A stretch of 64,000 bases of DNA from Pseudoalteromonas luteoviolacea B = ATCC 29581 (GCA_000333235.1 CAPN01000051.1:558001-622000), one strand, 5' to 3'. Numbered from the stretch's first letter, positions 25,610-35,426 are shown. Notes: a model not told the origin generated them from the letters alone. Numbers and translations are program-made.

Positions 25610-26425
25610 CTACCCTTTTATATCTTTCTTAATGCAAAACAACCCTACGTTATAGGTGAGTAAACACGCTAAGCCTGTTTTGGGGTAATGCGTTGAAATG
25701 CTCTTTAAAAATGCTCTACCAGAAAGCTCCCTAACTTTTGCTTCTGCACTATCAGCCTTCGCTACACAACTATTTACTGATTGATTAGCGCCTATGAGCT
25801 TCAAGGACTTAAATGCAGCCATGGGGGTTTCGAAGTGATCAATAAACGTTTTAGTTTGACCTTGCATTAAGTTAAACCCTGCTCGTTTGATTGAACGAGT
25901 AATAACATCGAAATGAGGAAATGAATTCACTTTTGATTGCATGCCTGATCGAGAATACGTTTCACAAATTTCCTTTAATGAGCCATCTAACACGATACTA
26001 ATATAGGTAACGCCATTATGTCGAAGGACACGATACAATTCACCCAACACAAAATCGATGTTCTGACTCCATTGCATTGCAAAGTTACTAAAAACCACAT
26101 CAATAGAACTTGATTGCAATGGCAATGAATCCATATCTGCGCATATTCGCCATTGAACAGCAGATTGCGCGCGAAGCATCGCTTCGCTTAAATCAATTGA
26201 AATTAATTTTGCACCATAACGCTGTAATGAAAGTGAATGAAGCCCTGGACCACTTCCTAAATCAACGAGAACGTTTCCAAATACTTCGTCACGACCCATG
26301 AGTGAAAAAAGTGCTTCTGCCGCTTGATGTTGCACGCGAGCATTCTCTGTATAACTTGTCACAGCTTTGGAAAACTGATGTGCAGTGCGCGTTTTTAATG
26401 TGCCTTTGTTCATTGCTGTATTCAT
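25610..26425 (-). CDS. bioC: Malonyl-ACP O-methyltransferase BioC
   Basis: BioC methylates malonyl-ACP so that fatty acid synthase can build the pimeloyl chain of biotin. The 271-aa class I SAM methyltransferase has motif I VLVDLGSGPGLHSLSL (near 50-65), then LISIDLSEAML and DVVFSNFAMQW. The N-terminus (KTRTAHQFSKAVTSYTENA) is BioC-like. It overlaps bioF by 4 nt. The demethylating esterase BioH is not in the window. Confidence 0.93.
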   Translation of the reverse strand: MNTAMNKGTLKTRTAHQFSKAVTSYTENARVQHQAAEALFSLMGRDEVFGNVLVDLGSGPGLHSLSLQRYGAKLISIDLSEAMLRAQSAVQWRICADMDSLPLQSSSIDVVFSNFAMQWSQNIDFVLGELYRVLRHNGVTYISIVLDGSLKEICETYSRSGMQSKVNSFPHFDVITRSIKRAGFNLMQGQTKTFIDHFETPMAAFKSLKLIGANQSVNSCVAKADSAEAKVRELSGRAFLKSISTHYPKTGLACLLTYNVGLFCIKKDIKG

Positions 26426-27573
26426 ATCACTTCGCCCAATGCATTCACGAGCTCTTTGATATCTTTTTCTGTGTGCATTGCCGTTAACGTAACTCGCAGT
26501 CGAGCGGTATTGAATGGCACGGTTGGAGGCCTAATTGCACTCAACCAAATTCCTTTTTGCTTCAATTTCATTTGTACTGTCGTCGTGGCTTCTGCATCAC
26601 CTAATACAATGGGTTGGATCGGCGTTTTAGATTCCATTAACGGCAGTCGAGCTAGTAACGCTAACTCTCTAAACAGCGCAATGTTTAGCCTTAAACGTGA
26701 ACGTGATCCATGAGAAGCGACGCAACGCTTTATTTGCACAAGATTAATTGCCGCCATTAAAGGAGACATAGCAGTGGAATAAATGTATTCACGATTAAAT
26801 TGAACTAAATACTCAATCACGTTCTTCTTTGCCAATACGCACGCACCTTGCCCACCAACAGCTTTACCAAAGGTAATCACTAAAAGATCTGGTTTTGCAA
26901 ATTCAATCGAACCTAAACCGTGCTGACCGATCACACCAAAAGCATGAGCATCGTCGATTAATGTCCAAGCTCTATATTGTTTAGCGAGTATATTGAGTGA
27001 CCGTACGTCACAACAATCGCCATCCATAGAGAACACGCCTTCGCTAACGATAAGTTTATTTTCGGCTTTAGATTTCTCTAAACGTTGGCGCAAGTGATTA
27101 AAATCATTATGATTAAATCGCTCTAATTTAGCCGCACTCGATAAACTGCCATCGATTAAGCTAGCGTGATTTAATTTATCTTGAAAAACACAGCTTGACG
27201 CAGCTACCCCTTTCTCATTAAACAAGGCTTGTAATAAACCGGAGTTTGCCGCAAATCCACTATTGCATAACAGCGCGGCCTCGTAACCAAGCAAATCACA
27301 CATAAAGTGCTCTAACTCATCATGTTCTCGAGTAAATCCTGTCACTAACGGAGACGAGCCAGATCCAATTCTACTTAGGCCTAAATCCGACATTTTTAAG
27401 TCATCTAAGCAGCCACTAAGTCCTAAATAATCGTTACTCGCGAAGTTCACATATTCTTTCTTGTCGATCATAATAGTTCGCGCAGTAGCATGCTCTGCTA
27501 TTACACGTTTTCTCAATAAACCGTCCTTAGTACGCTGCTCTAGATGATCATCAAAATAACGAAATTGATTCAT
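26422..27573 (-). CDS. bioF: 8-amino-7-oxononanoate synthase
   Basis: BioF is a PLP enzyme that joins pimeloyl-ACP (or CoA) and L-alanine to give KAPA. The 383-aa protein shows NDYLGLSG, the ISPLVTGF-like substrate block (GSGSSPLVTGFTREH), DDAHAFGVIGQHG, and the PLP lysine in TFGKAVGGQGA. It lies 3 nt after bioB and overlaps bioC. Confidence 0.96.
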   Translation of the reverse strand: MNQFRYFDDHLEQRTKDGLLRKRVIAEHATARTIMIDKKEYVNFASNDYLGLSGCLDDLKMSDLGLSRIGSGSSPLVTGFTREHDELEHFMCDLLGYEAALLCNSGFAANSGLLQALFNEKGVAASSCVFQDKLNHASLIDGSLSSAAKLERFNHNDFNHLRQRLEKSKAENKLIVSEGVFSMDGDCCDVRSLNILAKQYRAWTLIDDAHAFGVIGQHGLGSIEFAKPDLLVITFGKAVGGQGACVLAKKNVIEYLVQFNREYIYSTAMSPLMAAINLVQIKRCVASHGSRSRLRLNIALFRELALLARLPLMESKTPIQPIVLGDAEATTTVQMKLKQKGIWLSAIRPPTVPFNTARLRVTLTAMHTEKDIKELVNALGEVI

Positions 27574-27576
27574 TCT

Positions 27577-28617
27577 TTATGCTTCGTAAAACAGTTCAGA
27601 GGTCTTTTTATCTGCCATGGCTGAACTCAGAGATGCCTCATACGCTTCATCTGAATAATCTTCACGAGTTTCCGGTTTCATACCCAACTTTCGGAGCAGA
27701 TTCATATCGGCATCCGCTTCAGGGTTTTCTGTGGTAAGCAATTTATCACCGTAGAAAATACTATTGGCACCGGCAAAGAAACACATTGATTGCATCTGTT
27801 CATTCATTTGTGTTCTACCAGCGGACAAACGCACATAGCTTTTTGGCATCATTATTCGTGCTACAGCAATGGTACGAACAAACTCAAAATGATCTAAATC
27901 ATCGACGTTTTCAAGCGGAGTACCTTTGACTTTTACTAACATATTAATCGGCACACTTTCAGGCTGTTTTGGCAGATTAGCTAATTGCATCAACAATCCA
28001 AAGCGATCCGCGGCTTGTTCACCCATACCGACAATTCCACCTGAACACACTTTCATCCCTGCATCTCGGACATGCGTTAATGTGTCGAGACGATCTTGAT
28101 AAGTGCGCGTAGTAATGATCTGCTGATAATATTCCGGTGACGTATCTAAGTTGTGGTTGTAATAGTCTAAACCTGCTGTCGCCAGTATATTTGCTTTGTC
28201 TTCTGATAACATACCTAGCGTCATACACGTTTCTAGACCGAGCGCTTTTACTTCACGCACCATCTTTTCGATGTATGGCATGTCTCTGTCTTTGGGATCA
28301 GACCATGCAGCACCCATACAAAAACGTGTTGCCCCTTTGGTTTTTGCTAAGCGAGCTTGTTCTACTACTTTTTCAACTTCCATTAAACGTTCGCGTTCTA
28401 GATCGGTTTTATAATGGCCAGATTGTGGGCAGTATTTGCAGTCCTCTGGACATGCACCAGTCTTAATAGACAAGAGAGTTGATATTTGAACTTCATTTGG
28501 ATTGAAGTGACTACGATGAATACTCGCAGCTTGGAATAATAAATCGTTAAACGGCATTTCAAATAACGCTTTGACTTCTTCATAAGTCCAATCGTGACGA
28601 ACAGTTCCCAAGCTCAT
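27577..28617 (-). CDS. bioB: Biotin synthase
   Basis: BioB is a radical SAM enzyme that inserts sulfur into dethiobiotin. The 346-aa protein carries the radical SAM cysteines in CPEDCKYC, preceded by [10 protein letters not shown], and the 2Fe-2S cluster cysteine and arginine further on. It is first in the bioBFCD operon, divergent from bioA across a region with a BirA-like operator. Confidence 0.97.
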   Translation of the reverse strand: MSLGTVRHDWTYEEVKALFEMPFNDLLFQAASIHRSHFNPNEVQISTLLSIKTGACPEDCKYCPQSGHYKTDLERERLMEVEKVVEQARLAKTKGATRFCMGAAWSDPKDRDMPYIEKMVREVKALGLETCMTLGMLSEDKANILATAGLDYYNHNLDTSPEYYQQIITTRTYQDRLDTLTHVRDAGMKVCSGGIVGMGEQAADRFGLLMQLANLPKQPESVPINMLVKVKGTPLENVDDLDHFEFVRTIAVARIMMPKSYVRLSAGRTQMNEQMQSMCFFAGANSIFYGDKLLTTENPEADADMNLLRKLGMKPETREDYSDEAYEASLSSAMADKKTSELFYEA

Positions 28618-28696
28618 AAAGTTTCTCTTCTATCTATTTTACTTATTCCCTTGCGGGCTACATGGTTTTTCGCTTAGTCTACCGCTGCACTTTACG

Positions 28697-28730
28697 TTGT
28701 CAACGTTCCAAAAAGATTAAAGGTTTACCA
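28697..28730. promoter_or_regulatory. BirA-type biotin operator between bioB and bioA
   Basis: TTGTCAACG (28697-28705) and GGTTTACCA (28722-28730), separated by exactly 16 nt, match the E. coli BirA operator TTGTAAACC-N15/16-GGTTTACAA at 15 of 18 positions. The right arm overlaps the AAAGG ribosome site and touches the bioA TTG start. Repression of bioA by biotinyl-AMP-bound BirA is likely, and of bioB too if its promoter overlaps this site. Confidence 0.8.
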
Positions 28731-30023
28731 TTGAGCAAAAACAACCCAATTGATTTAAATTTTGATCGTAAGCACATATGGCACCCCTATACTTCGATGG
28801 TGTCTCCTATTCCTGTCTACCCCGTTGTGAGCGCACAGGGTAACCGCATTAAACTTGAGAGTGGACAAGAGTTAATTGATGGCATGGCTTCTTGGTGGAG
28901 TACCATTCACGGTTATAGTCATCCCAATTTAGTAAAAGCTATCCAAGAACAGGCCGCGACACTCAGTCATGTCATGTTTGGCGGCATTACCCACAAACCT
29001 GCCGTAGAGTTGTGTAAAAAACTTGTCCAAATTACGGCCCCGAGCTTAACCAAAGTATTCTTAGCCGACAGTGGATCGGTGAGCGTTGAAGTTGCGATTA
29101 AAATGTCGCTGCAATATTGGTTAAGCCAAGGGGTTAAAACCAAAACTCGGTTAATGACCCCTATGAAGGGTTACCACGGAGACACCTTTGCAGCGATGAG
29201 TGTATGCGACCCGATTAATTCAATGCACGCTTTGTATAAGGGCTTCTTACCTGAACACAGATTTGTGCCAGCGCCAAAGTCTAACTTTTATGACGAATTT
29301 GACCCACGTGAATTGGACGAACTAGAAGCACAATTTTCAAACCATCATCAGGAAATTGCTGCCTTTATCATTGAACCAATAGTCCAAAATGCGGGGGGTA
29401 TGAATTTCTACCACCCGCAATATTTGAGTGCAGTGCGTAAGCTTTGTAATAAATATGATGTGTTGCTCATTTTGGATGAAATTGCGACTGGGTTTGGCAG
29501 AACGGGAAAATTATTCGCTTACGAACACGCACACATTGAACCAGATATTTTGTGTATAGGTAAAGCGCTAACGGGTGGAATGCTGACATTGTCTGCAACA
29601 TTAACCACCGAAAAGGTGGCTAAGGGGATCAGTGAAGGTGAAGCTGGTGTTATCATGCATGGCCCTACATTTATGGGCAACCCGCTCGCTTGCCAGGTAG
29701 CGTGTACCAGTATCGATTTACTTGAACGATCACAATGGCAAGTGCAAGTTAAAAATATCCATCGTTGGTTAGAACGATTACGTCAATGTGAAGAGTTCAG
29801 TGAAGTCACTAGTGTGAGAATACTGGGCGCAATTGGTGTTGTCGAACTTTCAACGGTAATTGACGTTGCAAAAATACAAGCGTTTTTTGTTGAAAAAGGG
29901 GTGTGGATCCGACCCTTTGGTAAATTGATTTACCTAATGCCTCCATACATAAGTGATGAAGCGTCAATCGCGTTATTGTGTTCTGCTATTTATGATGCAA
30001 TAAAAAGCAAAGCCTATCAATAA
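28731..30023 (+). CDS. bioA: DAPA aminotransferase (adenosylmethionine-8-amino-7-oxononanoate)
   Basis: BioA transfers the amino group of SAM to KAPA to give DAPA. The 430-aa PLP aminotransferase has DRKHIWHPYTSM, the DGMASWWSTIHGY block, and DEIATGFGRTGKL, with the PLP lysine in LCIGKALTGG. The longest frame begins 23 codons upstream, but that leader does not look like BioA. The TTG at 28731, with AAAGG 7 nt upstream, gives the family length. This start abuts the BirA operator. Confidence 0.94.
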   Translation: MSKNNPIDLNFDRKHIWHPYTSMVSPIPVYPVVSAQGNRIKLESGQELIDGMASWWSTIHGYSHPNLVKAIQEQAATLSHVMFGGITHKPAVELCKKLVQITAPSLTKVFLADSGSVSVEVAIKMSLQYWLSQGVKTKTRLMTPMKGYHGDTFAAMSVCDPINSMHALYKGFLPEHRFVPAPKSNFYDEFDPRELDELEAQFSNHHQEIAAFIIEPIVQNAGGMNFYHPQYLSAVRKLCNKYDVLLILDEIATGFGRTGKLFAYEHAHIEPDILCIGKALTGGMLTLSATLTTEKVAKGISEGEAGVIMHGPTFMGNPLACQVACTSIDLLERSQWQVQVKNIHRWLERLRQCEEFSEVTSVRILGAIGVVELSTVIDVAKIQAFFVEKGVWIRPFGKLIYLMPPYISDEASIALLCSAIYDAIKSKAYQ

Positions 30024-30054
30024 ACCCTATCCTAAAGCGCGTGAAAACCGCGCT

Positions 30055-30489
30055 CTACCACTCAAACTGCCTTGCCATATTGCTAATAGTTCTTAATGCT
30101 ACGTTATGAGTATTTCGTTTTTGGTACAAATGTTGTAATGATTTGTCTTTTACTTCACCGACAACCACTTCTTTGACTTGATACCCCATCGCGTGTGCCG
30201 CAGACAAATAAGCAATAAACTCCCATCGGCGTATGTTGGTATTATCAACAATGACGAGTTCGATGCCTTCAGCAAGTGCGTTAATGTATCGAGCTAAATT
30301 AAGGTTATGAAATTCAGACAACTTACTTTTATCGAATTGGTAGCCGCCATCAGCTTGAACAAAATAATCATCGGTTGATAGGATCACAAATCGGGCTTCA
30401 TCCGCCGCGACCAACTCTTCTGCGAGCGTTTGCGCGTAATGTGACTTACCCGAACCCGGTAAACCACGTAAAATAATAGCTTGCTTCAT
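30055..30489 (-). CDS. P-loop NTPase/kinase of the zeta-toxin/N4BP2-like group
   Basis: A 144-aa protein with Walker A GLPGSGKSHYA at residues 9-19, a later LSTDDYF typical of small-molecule or RNA kinases, and VDNTNIRRWE. This matches short bacterial P-loop kinases related to polynucleotide kinase and NEDD4-binding protein 2. The substrate is unknown. There is no antitoxin-like gene beside it, so it is not called a toxin. Confidence 0.8.
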   Translation of the reverse strand: MKQAIILRGLPGSGKSHYAQTLAEELVAADEARFVILSTDDYFVQADGGYQFDKSKLSEFHNLNLARYINALAEGIELVIVDNTNIRRWEFIAYLSAAHAMGYQVKEVVVGEVKDKSLQHLYQKRNTHNVALRTISNMARQFEW

Positions 30490-30733
30490 AATTCCGTAGA
30501 TGCGCCTTATAAAATTGCCACTTAGTTTGCCACAAAAAATCCATTCTGGTGAACTTTTGGCGAAAATATCATGGTTAACTTGGCAACTTTTTTAAATCAA
30601 GCCAACAAATTTACCTCTAATCGCAAAAGCTGGTTTTTTTCTTTCTTTTTCGATTGTAAGATACAGGGCTGACACTTAAAACAAAGTGTATTTCGAAAAA
30701 TAATTAATTGGTAACTAAATCATTGGAGTGAAA

Positions 30734-32131
30734 ATGAGTCACATAGCGATAACGGAGCTACTAAAGGGCACCGTTGCGGTTGGCAGCCAAGTCACAGTTA
30801 AAGGCTGGATCCGCACACGACGCGATTCAAAAGCAGGTATTTCATTTTTGGCCGTCCATGACGGCTCTTGTTTTGATCCTATTCAAGCAGTAGTACCTAA
30901 TTCGCTCAATAATTATGAAGAGGTTACTCGTTTAACAGCAAGCTGTTCAGTTGCAATTACAGGCACATTGGTTGAATCAGCTGGAGCTGGTCAAGCATGT
31001 GAAATTCAAGCTGAATCTGTTGAAGTATTAGGCTGGGTAGAAAACCCGGATACCTACCCAATGGCTGCAAAGCGTCACAGCATCGAATATTTGCGTGAAC
31101 ATGCTCATCTTCGCCCACGTACAAACGTGATTGGTGCAGTTACTCGTGTTCGTAACTGTCTGTCTCAAGCTATTCACCGATTTTTTCATGAGCGTGGTTA
31201 TCTGTGGATTAGTACACCAATTGTAACAGCAAGTGACTGTGAAGGTGCGGGTGAGATGTTCCGCGTTTCTACGCTAGACATGAATAATTTGCCTCGTACA
31301 GACAAAGGCAATGTTGATTACAGTGAAGATTTCTTTGGTAAAGAAGCATTTTTAACGGTTTCTGGTCAGCTAAACGGCGAAACATATGCCAGTGCACTAT
31401 CAAAAATTTACACGTTTGGCCCAACTTTCCGTGCAGAAAACTCTAATACATCGCGTCATTTGGCTGAATTTTGGATGGTTGAGCCAGAAGTAGCGTTTGC
31501 AGATTTGAATGATATCGCTCGCCTTGCAGAAGATATGCTGAAATACGTATTTAAAGCGGTTCTTGAAGAGCGTGCCGATGATATGGCATTTTTTGCTCAG
31601 CGAATTGAACCTACTGCGGTTTCTCGACTTCAAGACTTTATCGAGAAAGACTTTGCGCAAGTGGATTATACTGACGCAATTACCATATTGGAAAACTGTG
31701 GTAAGCAGTTTGAATTCCCTGTTGCTTGGGGTGTTGACCTACAATCAGAGCACGAGCGTTACCTTGCAGAAGAACACTTTAAGTCACCTGTAGTCATCAA
31801 AAACTACCCTCGAGACATTAAAGCATTCTACATGCGCCAGAACGAAGACGGCAAAACCGTCGCTGCTATGGATGTAGTTGCGCCAGGTATTGGAGAAATC
31901 ATTGGTGGTTCACAACGTGAAGAACGTTTAGACGTATTAGATGCTCGCTTAGATGAGATGGGTTTAAACAAAGAAGACTATTGGTGGTATCGTGATCTTC
32001 GTCGTTATGGCACCGTACCTCACTCAGGCTTTGGACTTGGTTTTGAGCGTTTGGTTGCTTATGTTACCGGTATGGGTAACGTACGAGATGTTATCGCATT
32101 CCCAAGAACAAAAGGCAGTGCTTCGTTTTAA
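30734..32131 (+). CDS. asnS: Asparagine-tRNA ligase
   Basis: AsnRS charges tRNA-Asn in the cytoplasm. The 465-aa class IIb synthetase (E. coli 466) has an N-terminal OB-fold ([19 protein letters not shown]), class II motif 2 [18 protein letters not shown] and motif 3 [10 protein letters not shown]. The ATG at 30734 has GGAG 5 nt upstream and is preferred to the in-frame GTG two codons earlier. It has its own terminator. Confidence 0.98.
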   Translation: MSHIAITELLKGTVAVGSQVTVKGWIRTRRDSKAGISFLAVHDGSCFDPIQAVVPNSLNNYEEVTRLTASCSVAITGTLVESAGAGQACEIQAESVEVLGWVENPDTYPMAAKRHSIEYLREHAHLRPRTNVIGAVTRVRNCLSQAIHRFFHERGYLWISTPIVTASDCEGAGEMFRVSTLDMNNLPRTDKGNVDYSEDFFGKEAFLTVSGQLNGETYASALSKIYTFGPTFRAENSNTSRHLAEFWMVEPEVAFADLNDIARLAEDMLKYVFKAVLEERADDMAFFAQRIEPTAVSRLQDFIEKDFAQVDYTDAITILENCGKQFEFPVAWGVDLQSEHERYLAEEHFKSPVVIKNYPRDIKAFYMRQNEDGKTVAAMDVVAPGIGEIIGGSQREERLDVLDARLDEMGLNKEDYWWYRDLRRYGTVPHSGFGLGFERLVAYVTGMGNVRDVIAFPRTKGSASF

Positions 32132-32146
32132 ATCTTGCACCATAAT

Positions 32147-32179
32147 AAAAAACCAGCTTCATAATGAAGCTGGTTTTTT
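32147..32179 (+). terminator. Intrinsic terminator of asnS
   Basis: AACCAGCTTC and GAAGCTGGTT form a 10-bp stem with loop ATAAT, flanked by A and T runs. The six-T run follows on the plus strand. It can also serve fklB from the other side. Confidence 0.92.
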
Positions 32180-32211
32180 ATCATTACATATCGATATTAA
32201 GTGTTAAAGCT

Positions 32212-32829
32212 TTATAAAACTTCTAATAACTCAACATCAAATACAAGCGTTGAATATGGCGCTATTGAAGCACCCGCGCCACGCTCTCCGTATGCAAGAT
32301 CGTGAGGAATGTATAAACGCCATTTTGAACCTGCATTCATTAATTGTAGCGCTTCTGTCCAACCACGGATCACACCGTTTACAGGAAACTCAGCTGGTTG
32401 ACCACGTTCATATGAACTATCAAACACTGAACCATTAATTAATGTACCGTGATAATGAACACGAACAGTTGAATCTGCTGCTGGTTTTGCACCTTCACCT
32501 GTTTCCACGACTTCATATTGAAGACCTGAAGGAAGAACGGTCACTTCTGCACGCTTTGCATTGTCTTCTAAAAACGCTTTGCCTTCCGCTTCCATCGCTT
32601 TAGATTCTTGCTCACGACGTGCTGAAATTTCAGCATTGATTTTTTCAAAAGCAGCTTGAATCTCAGGGATAGCAACTTGGAATTCAGAACCGGTAAACCC
32701 GTCTTTAATTCCTTCATAAACCGCATTTAAGTTCAAACCTTCAAAAGGATTAGCTTTAAGTTGCTCACCCATTTGTAGGCCAATACCATAGCTTGCTTTA
32801 GCAGCATCGTTGTTGAATAAATCAGACAT
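32212..32829 (-). CDS. fklB: FKBP-type peptidyl-prolyl isomerase (FKBP22)
   Basis: A 205-aa proline isomerase that assists protein folding. The N-terminal dimerisation helices cover about 1-90 (ASYGIGLQMGEQLKANPFEG), then a linker helix and the C-terminal FKBP domain (LPSGLQYEVVETGEG, VHYHGTLINGSVFDSSYERG, FPVNGVIRGWTEAL). No signal peptide is present, so it is cytoplasmic. It is the FklB/FKBP22 type. Confidence 0.94.
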   Translation of the reverse strand: MSDLFNNDAAKASYGIGLQMGEQLKANPFEGLNLNAVYEGIKDGFTGSEFQVAIPEIQAAFEKINAEISARREQESKAMEAEGKAFLEDNAKRAEVTVLPSGLQYEVVETGEGAKPAADSTVRVHYHGTLINGSVFDSSYERGQPAEFPVNGVIRGWTEALQLMNAGSKWRLYIPHDLAYGERGAGASIAPYSTLVFDVELLEVL

Positions 32830-32923
32830 TTGCTTCTACTTTTTAGTTAATTGAAGCGACAATATTACCACAAATATCCATTTCACTCAAAAGCAAAGCC
32901 AACTATCGCTTTTTATTCAAAAC

Positions 32924-33283
32924 CTATGGAGTTTGAGTTGCTATAACTCGTTTAATGGCCCAAGTATAGAAAGGCAAAGCGAGAAATAGCGCTAGATTTA
33001 ATTCAAACGTGTATGGTTCAAGTAAGACCGTAGCAAAGTGGCCAAAAGGCACGACAGCCATTCCTGAGATCACAATACTCGCAACCAGTGGAAGTCGCTT
33101 TTCGTATTTATTAATTAGGTGCGCTGACAACAAAATGAAAACCGATGAATAGGCAATCGTGAGTAATAACGTAGGATCATTTTGCGTATCAATACTCATC
33201 ACTACTGCGGTAGATAGTCCTTTTAAATAGAGAAAACTAAAGGCAATCCAAATTAGTAAGTGTTTCCCGTAAATTACATACAT
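32924..33283 (-). CDS. Small inner membrane protein, function unknown
   Basis: A 119-aa protein with about four hydrophobic segments (HLLIWIAFSFLYLKGL, LLLTIAYSSVFILLSA, LVASIVISGMAVVPFG, LALFLALPFYTWAI). I do not recognise the family. The ATG at 33281-33283 has GGAGG 6 nt upstream and replaces a longer frame that runs into the tRNA terminator. Confidence 0.6.
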   Translation of the reverse strand: MYVIYGKHLLIWIAFSFLYLKGLSTAVVMSIDTQNDPTLLLTIAYSSVFILLSAHLINKYEKRLPLVASIVISGMAVVPFGHFATVLLEPYTFELNLALFLALPFYTWAIKRVIATQTP

Positions 33284-33302
33284 TATAATCCTCCAAACGA
33301 AA

Positions 33303-33324
33303 AAAACCGCCATGAGGCGGTTTT
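33303..33324 (-). terminator. Intrinsic terminator of tRNA-Ser
   Basis: AAAACCGCC and GGCGGTTTT form a 9-bp stem around ATGA. On the minus strand a seven-T run follows. It is 10 nt after the tRNA CCA end. Confidence 0.9.
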
Positions 33325-33334
33325 GGGAATGAGG

Positions 33335-33425
33335 TGGCGGAGAGATAGGGATTTGAACCCTAGATACGCTATTAACGTATGCCGGTTTTCAAGACCGGTG
33401 CTTTCAACCACTCAGCCATCTCTCC
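33335..33425 (-). tRNA. serT: tRNA-Ser (anticodon UGA)
   Basis: On the minus strand a GGAGAGA acceptor arm pairs with TCTCTCC, discriminator G and an encoded CCA follow. The anticodon stem CCGGT/ACCGG closes the loop CTTGAAA, giving anticodon TGA. The T loop is GGTTCAAATCC. A long variable arm (CATACGTTAATAGCGTATC) is the serine-type feature. Confidence 0.97.
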
Positions 33426-33611
33426 GTTGTTGGCGCGAATATTAGAGCTTTTCGAAACACATGTAAAGCCTTTATTTTAAATGTAAAATACATTGAACAA
33501 AAACCGAGCATTACTAATGCGCTATAAACGTTATCTTTTATCTTTTATCATTTACCCAACGGACTTTAAGATGGCTATTAAACATCTTCAGGTTCTTTAG
33601 ACCTAGATTAG

Positions 33612-34097
33612 TCAATAATATTGTTTCGGACGCCTCGCGATGAATGCACCAAGGCATGTTAAAAACACGACGCTAACAATATAACCCGCGACGGGTATTA
33701 CCCAAACAATACTTTTTGACTCAAGAGATAAAATAGACATAAAGACCGTTGGTGCGCTGGAAATAGACATTATCACCACGAGAACTTTAAAGGCTCGCCA
33801 AAATTCGAATCGTTTTGTGTAGTGCATCCACCAGCACATAATGACGCCTAATACGAAAGAAGGACTCAACGCAGTGACAATTAATTCTGTCGTATTATTG
33901 GCATATAATTGTTGTTCAATTAACAAAAATGAGCAGATTGCCCCAAAGAGACCTAGACACAACCAAAGTCGCCAGTTTTCTTTTTCTTTTAAAAATAGGT
34001 TACCCATAACGATTGTCTTTTTTGTAATTTTTAAATGACTTAACAAGCCTACAAAACATATGGTTACAAAACAACCATAAACTAAAAAGTCTAACAA
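33612..34097 (-). CDS. Inner membrane protein, function unknown, start uncertain
   Basis: A 161-aa frame with about five hydrophobic segments. The first in-frame start is a TTG inside the perfect 30-bp palindrome that ends the upstream nitroreductase, with no ribosome site. The ATG at 34005-34007 would remove the first membrane segment and also lacks a Shine-Dalgarno sequence. So either the gene starts weakly at TTG or it is a decaying copy. No family was recognised. Confidence 0.45.
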   Translation of the reverse strand: MLDFLVYGCFVTICFVGLLSHLKITKKTIVMGNLFLKEKENWRLWLCLGLFGAICSFLLIEQQLYANNTTELIVTALSPSFVLGVIMCWWMHYTKRFEFWRAFKVLVVIMSISSAPTVFMSILSLESKSIVWVIPVAGYIVSVVFLTCLGAFIARRPKQYY

Positions 34098-34113
34098 ATT
34101 TGTTAGACTTTTT
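34084..34113 (-). terminator. Perfect 30-bp palindromic terminator after the nitroreductase gene
   Basis: AAAAAGTCTAACAAA and TTTGTTAGACTTTTT are perfect complements with no spacer, so the tip must open to form a loop. It lies 24 nt after the nitroreductase stop, with a T-run on both strands. It also covers the only upstream start of the next membrane-protein frame. Confidence 0.8.
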
Positions 34114-34137
34114 TACAAGACAAAAGTTCACTTAAAA

Positions 34138-34689
34138 TTATAAAAAAGTGAAAAAATCTTCAGGTTCAAGTCGGGATTGTTTCTTAATTTGCACTTCAGG
34201 AGTCCCAATATAAAGAAATCCAACAATTTCGTCATGATCAGCAAGGGCGAGTTTTTCTTTTATTACTTTACTGGTGGCGAATTCGCCCGTACGCCAAACT
34301 GCGCCTAGATTTTGAGCAAAAGCAGCTTGTTGCATAGCAAACGTTGCGCATGCAGCAGATTCAACTTGCTCTAACCAAGGTACCTTGCTGTGATTAGGAA
34401 CGGTTTTGGCAATAGCAATTATTAGCATGGGCGAACGATGTGGTAACGATTTTGCTCTCTCAATGGTTCGTTCTCCAAACGCTTCTTTTGTTGCCGCCTC
34501 GAAAAACCAGTCACCTAATGTATTTTTTGACTCACCTGCAACAACGATGAAATGCCACGGTCTTAAGCCACCATGATCTGGTACCTTTAACGCTGCCTTT
34601 TGAATAATCTCAAGTTGCTGTGCATTTGGCCCTGGTTCGATAAGTCGAGCATCAGATTGACGCTCCAGTAAAAGTTCAATTGCGTTCAT
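34138..34689 (-). CDS. Nitroreductase-family flavoprotein (YdjA-like)
   Basis: A 183-aa FMN-dependent oxidoreductase that begins MNAIELLLERQSDARLIEPGP, the YdjA-type opening with its phosphate-binding RxS-like stretch. KVPDHGGLRPWHFIVV follows, and LGAVWRTGEFATS later. YdjA-type enzymes are small dimers that use NADPH to reduce nitro compounds in vitro; the natural substrate is unknown. The start is 14 codons inside the longest frame, on family alignment. It is downstream of a DoxX-family gene. Confidence 0.85.
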   Translation of the reverse strand: MNAIELLLERQSDARLIEPGPNAQQLEIIQKAALKVPDHGGLRPWHFIVVAGESKNTLGDWFFEAATKEAFGERTIERAKSLPHRSPMLIIAIAKTVPNHSKVPWLEQVESAACATFAMQQAAFAQNLGAVWRTGEFATSKVIKEKLALADHDEIVGFLYIGTPEVQIKKQSRLEPEDFFTFL

Positions 34690-34730
34690 AATGTGTCTTT
34701 TATTGCCATTTTGGTCATAGTAGCAAACCA

Positions 34731-35426
34731 CTAATCAGAATTCATAGTAAAGTTAGCGCGCCTAAACCAATAATCTACACTTAAATATCGCCCGGGACCT
34801 TGAGTAAACAGTACCATAAGTAGGATCAAGTAGGTCAAAGCAAATTCGATTCCATTGTTTAACAGTACAACGCTTCCTTTTTCTTTTAAATAGCGACTAG
34901 CGTCATGATTGTTAATAATTGCCTTTATCTCAGCAAGACGCTCTCTGGCCTCTACACTATTCATTAAACTTTCATTCGAACCGGGGACATGGAGCCACGA
35001 CAACACCTTTGCTGGACTGGTATCAGGATCCGTGGGAGTAATTGCAAACCAGCCGTGATTAAGGTGCACGGTAAATACAGCAACAAACATCGTTATCATT
35101 AATGGGATCGAAATAAAACGAGTAAACAGTCCAACTAATATCAACCACCCACCTAGAAACTCCGTCCAACCGGCTAAAAAGGCCAAAGTGTCAGGAAATG
35201 GCAGACCTAATCCCCACTGTGCGTTCCCAAACCACGACACTACATTTGCATCTGGTAATAGTCGGCCGACCCCGCTTATAGCTTCATTTGATAAATTTAG
35301 CTTTGAATAGCCCGCAATGATCATGACGGGAGCCAGAATAATACGAATCGCAAGTGAAGAAATATCACGCGCGAAAGGCGTTGCACGCGCAACGACATAG
35401 TTATACCAGTAAATAGCGATTTTCAT
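34731..35426 (-). CDS. DoxX-family inner membrane protein
   Basis: A 231-aa membrane protein with four DoxX-type segments (IRIILAPVMIIAGYSKL, FLAGWTEFLGGWLILVGLF, IPLMITMFVAVFTVHL, LTYLILLMVLFTQGPGRYLSVD). A hydrophilic loop of some 60 residues between the third and fourth segments is larger than in small DoxX proteins. Family members are linked to redox or thiosulfate metabolism, but the exact role is unknown. It precedes the nitroreductase gene, which may be cotranscribed. Confidence 0.82.
   Translation of the reverse strand: MKIAIYWYNYVVARATPFARDISSLAIRIILAPVMIIAGYSKLNLSNEAISGVGRLLPDANVVSWFGNAQWGLGLPFPDTLAFLAGWTEFLGGWLILVGLFTRFISIPLMITMFVAVFTVHLNHGWFAITPTDPDTSPAKVLSWLHVPGSNESLMNSVEARERLAEIKAIINNHDASRYLKEKGSVVLLNNGIEFALTYLILLMVLFTQGPGRYLSVDYWFRRANFTMNSD

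Noticed and set aside
30036-30054. AGCGCG/CGCGCT hairpin between bioA and the P-loop kinase gene as a terminator
   Set aside because: The stem is short and no T-run follows on either strand.
30055-30489. Zeta-type toxin of a toxin-antitoxin pair
   Set aside because: The P-loop fold fits, but there is no small antitoxin gene beside it and it is shorter than known zeta toxins.
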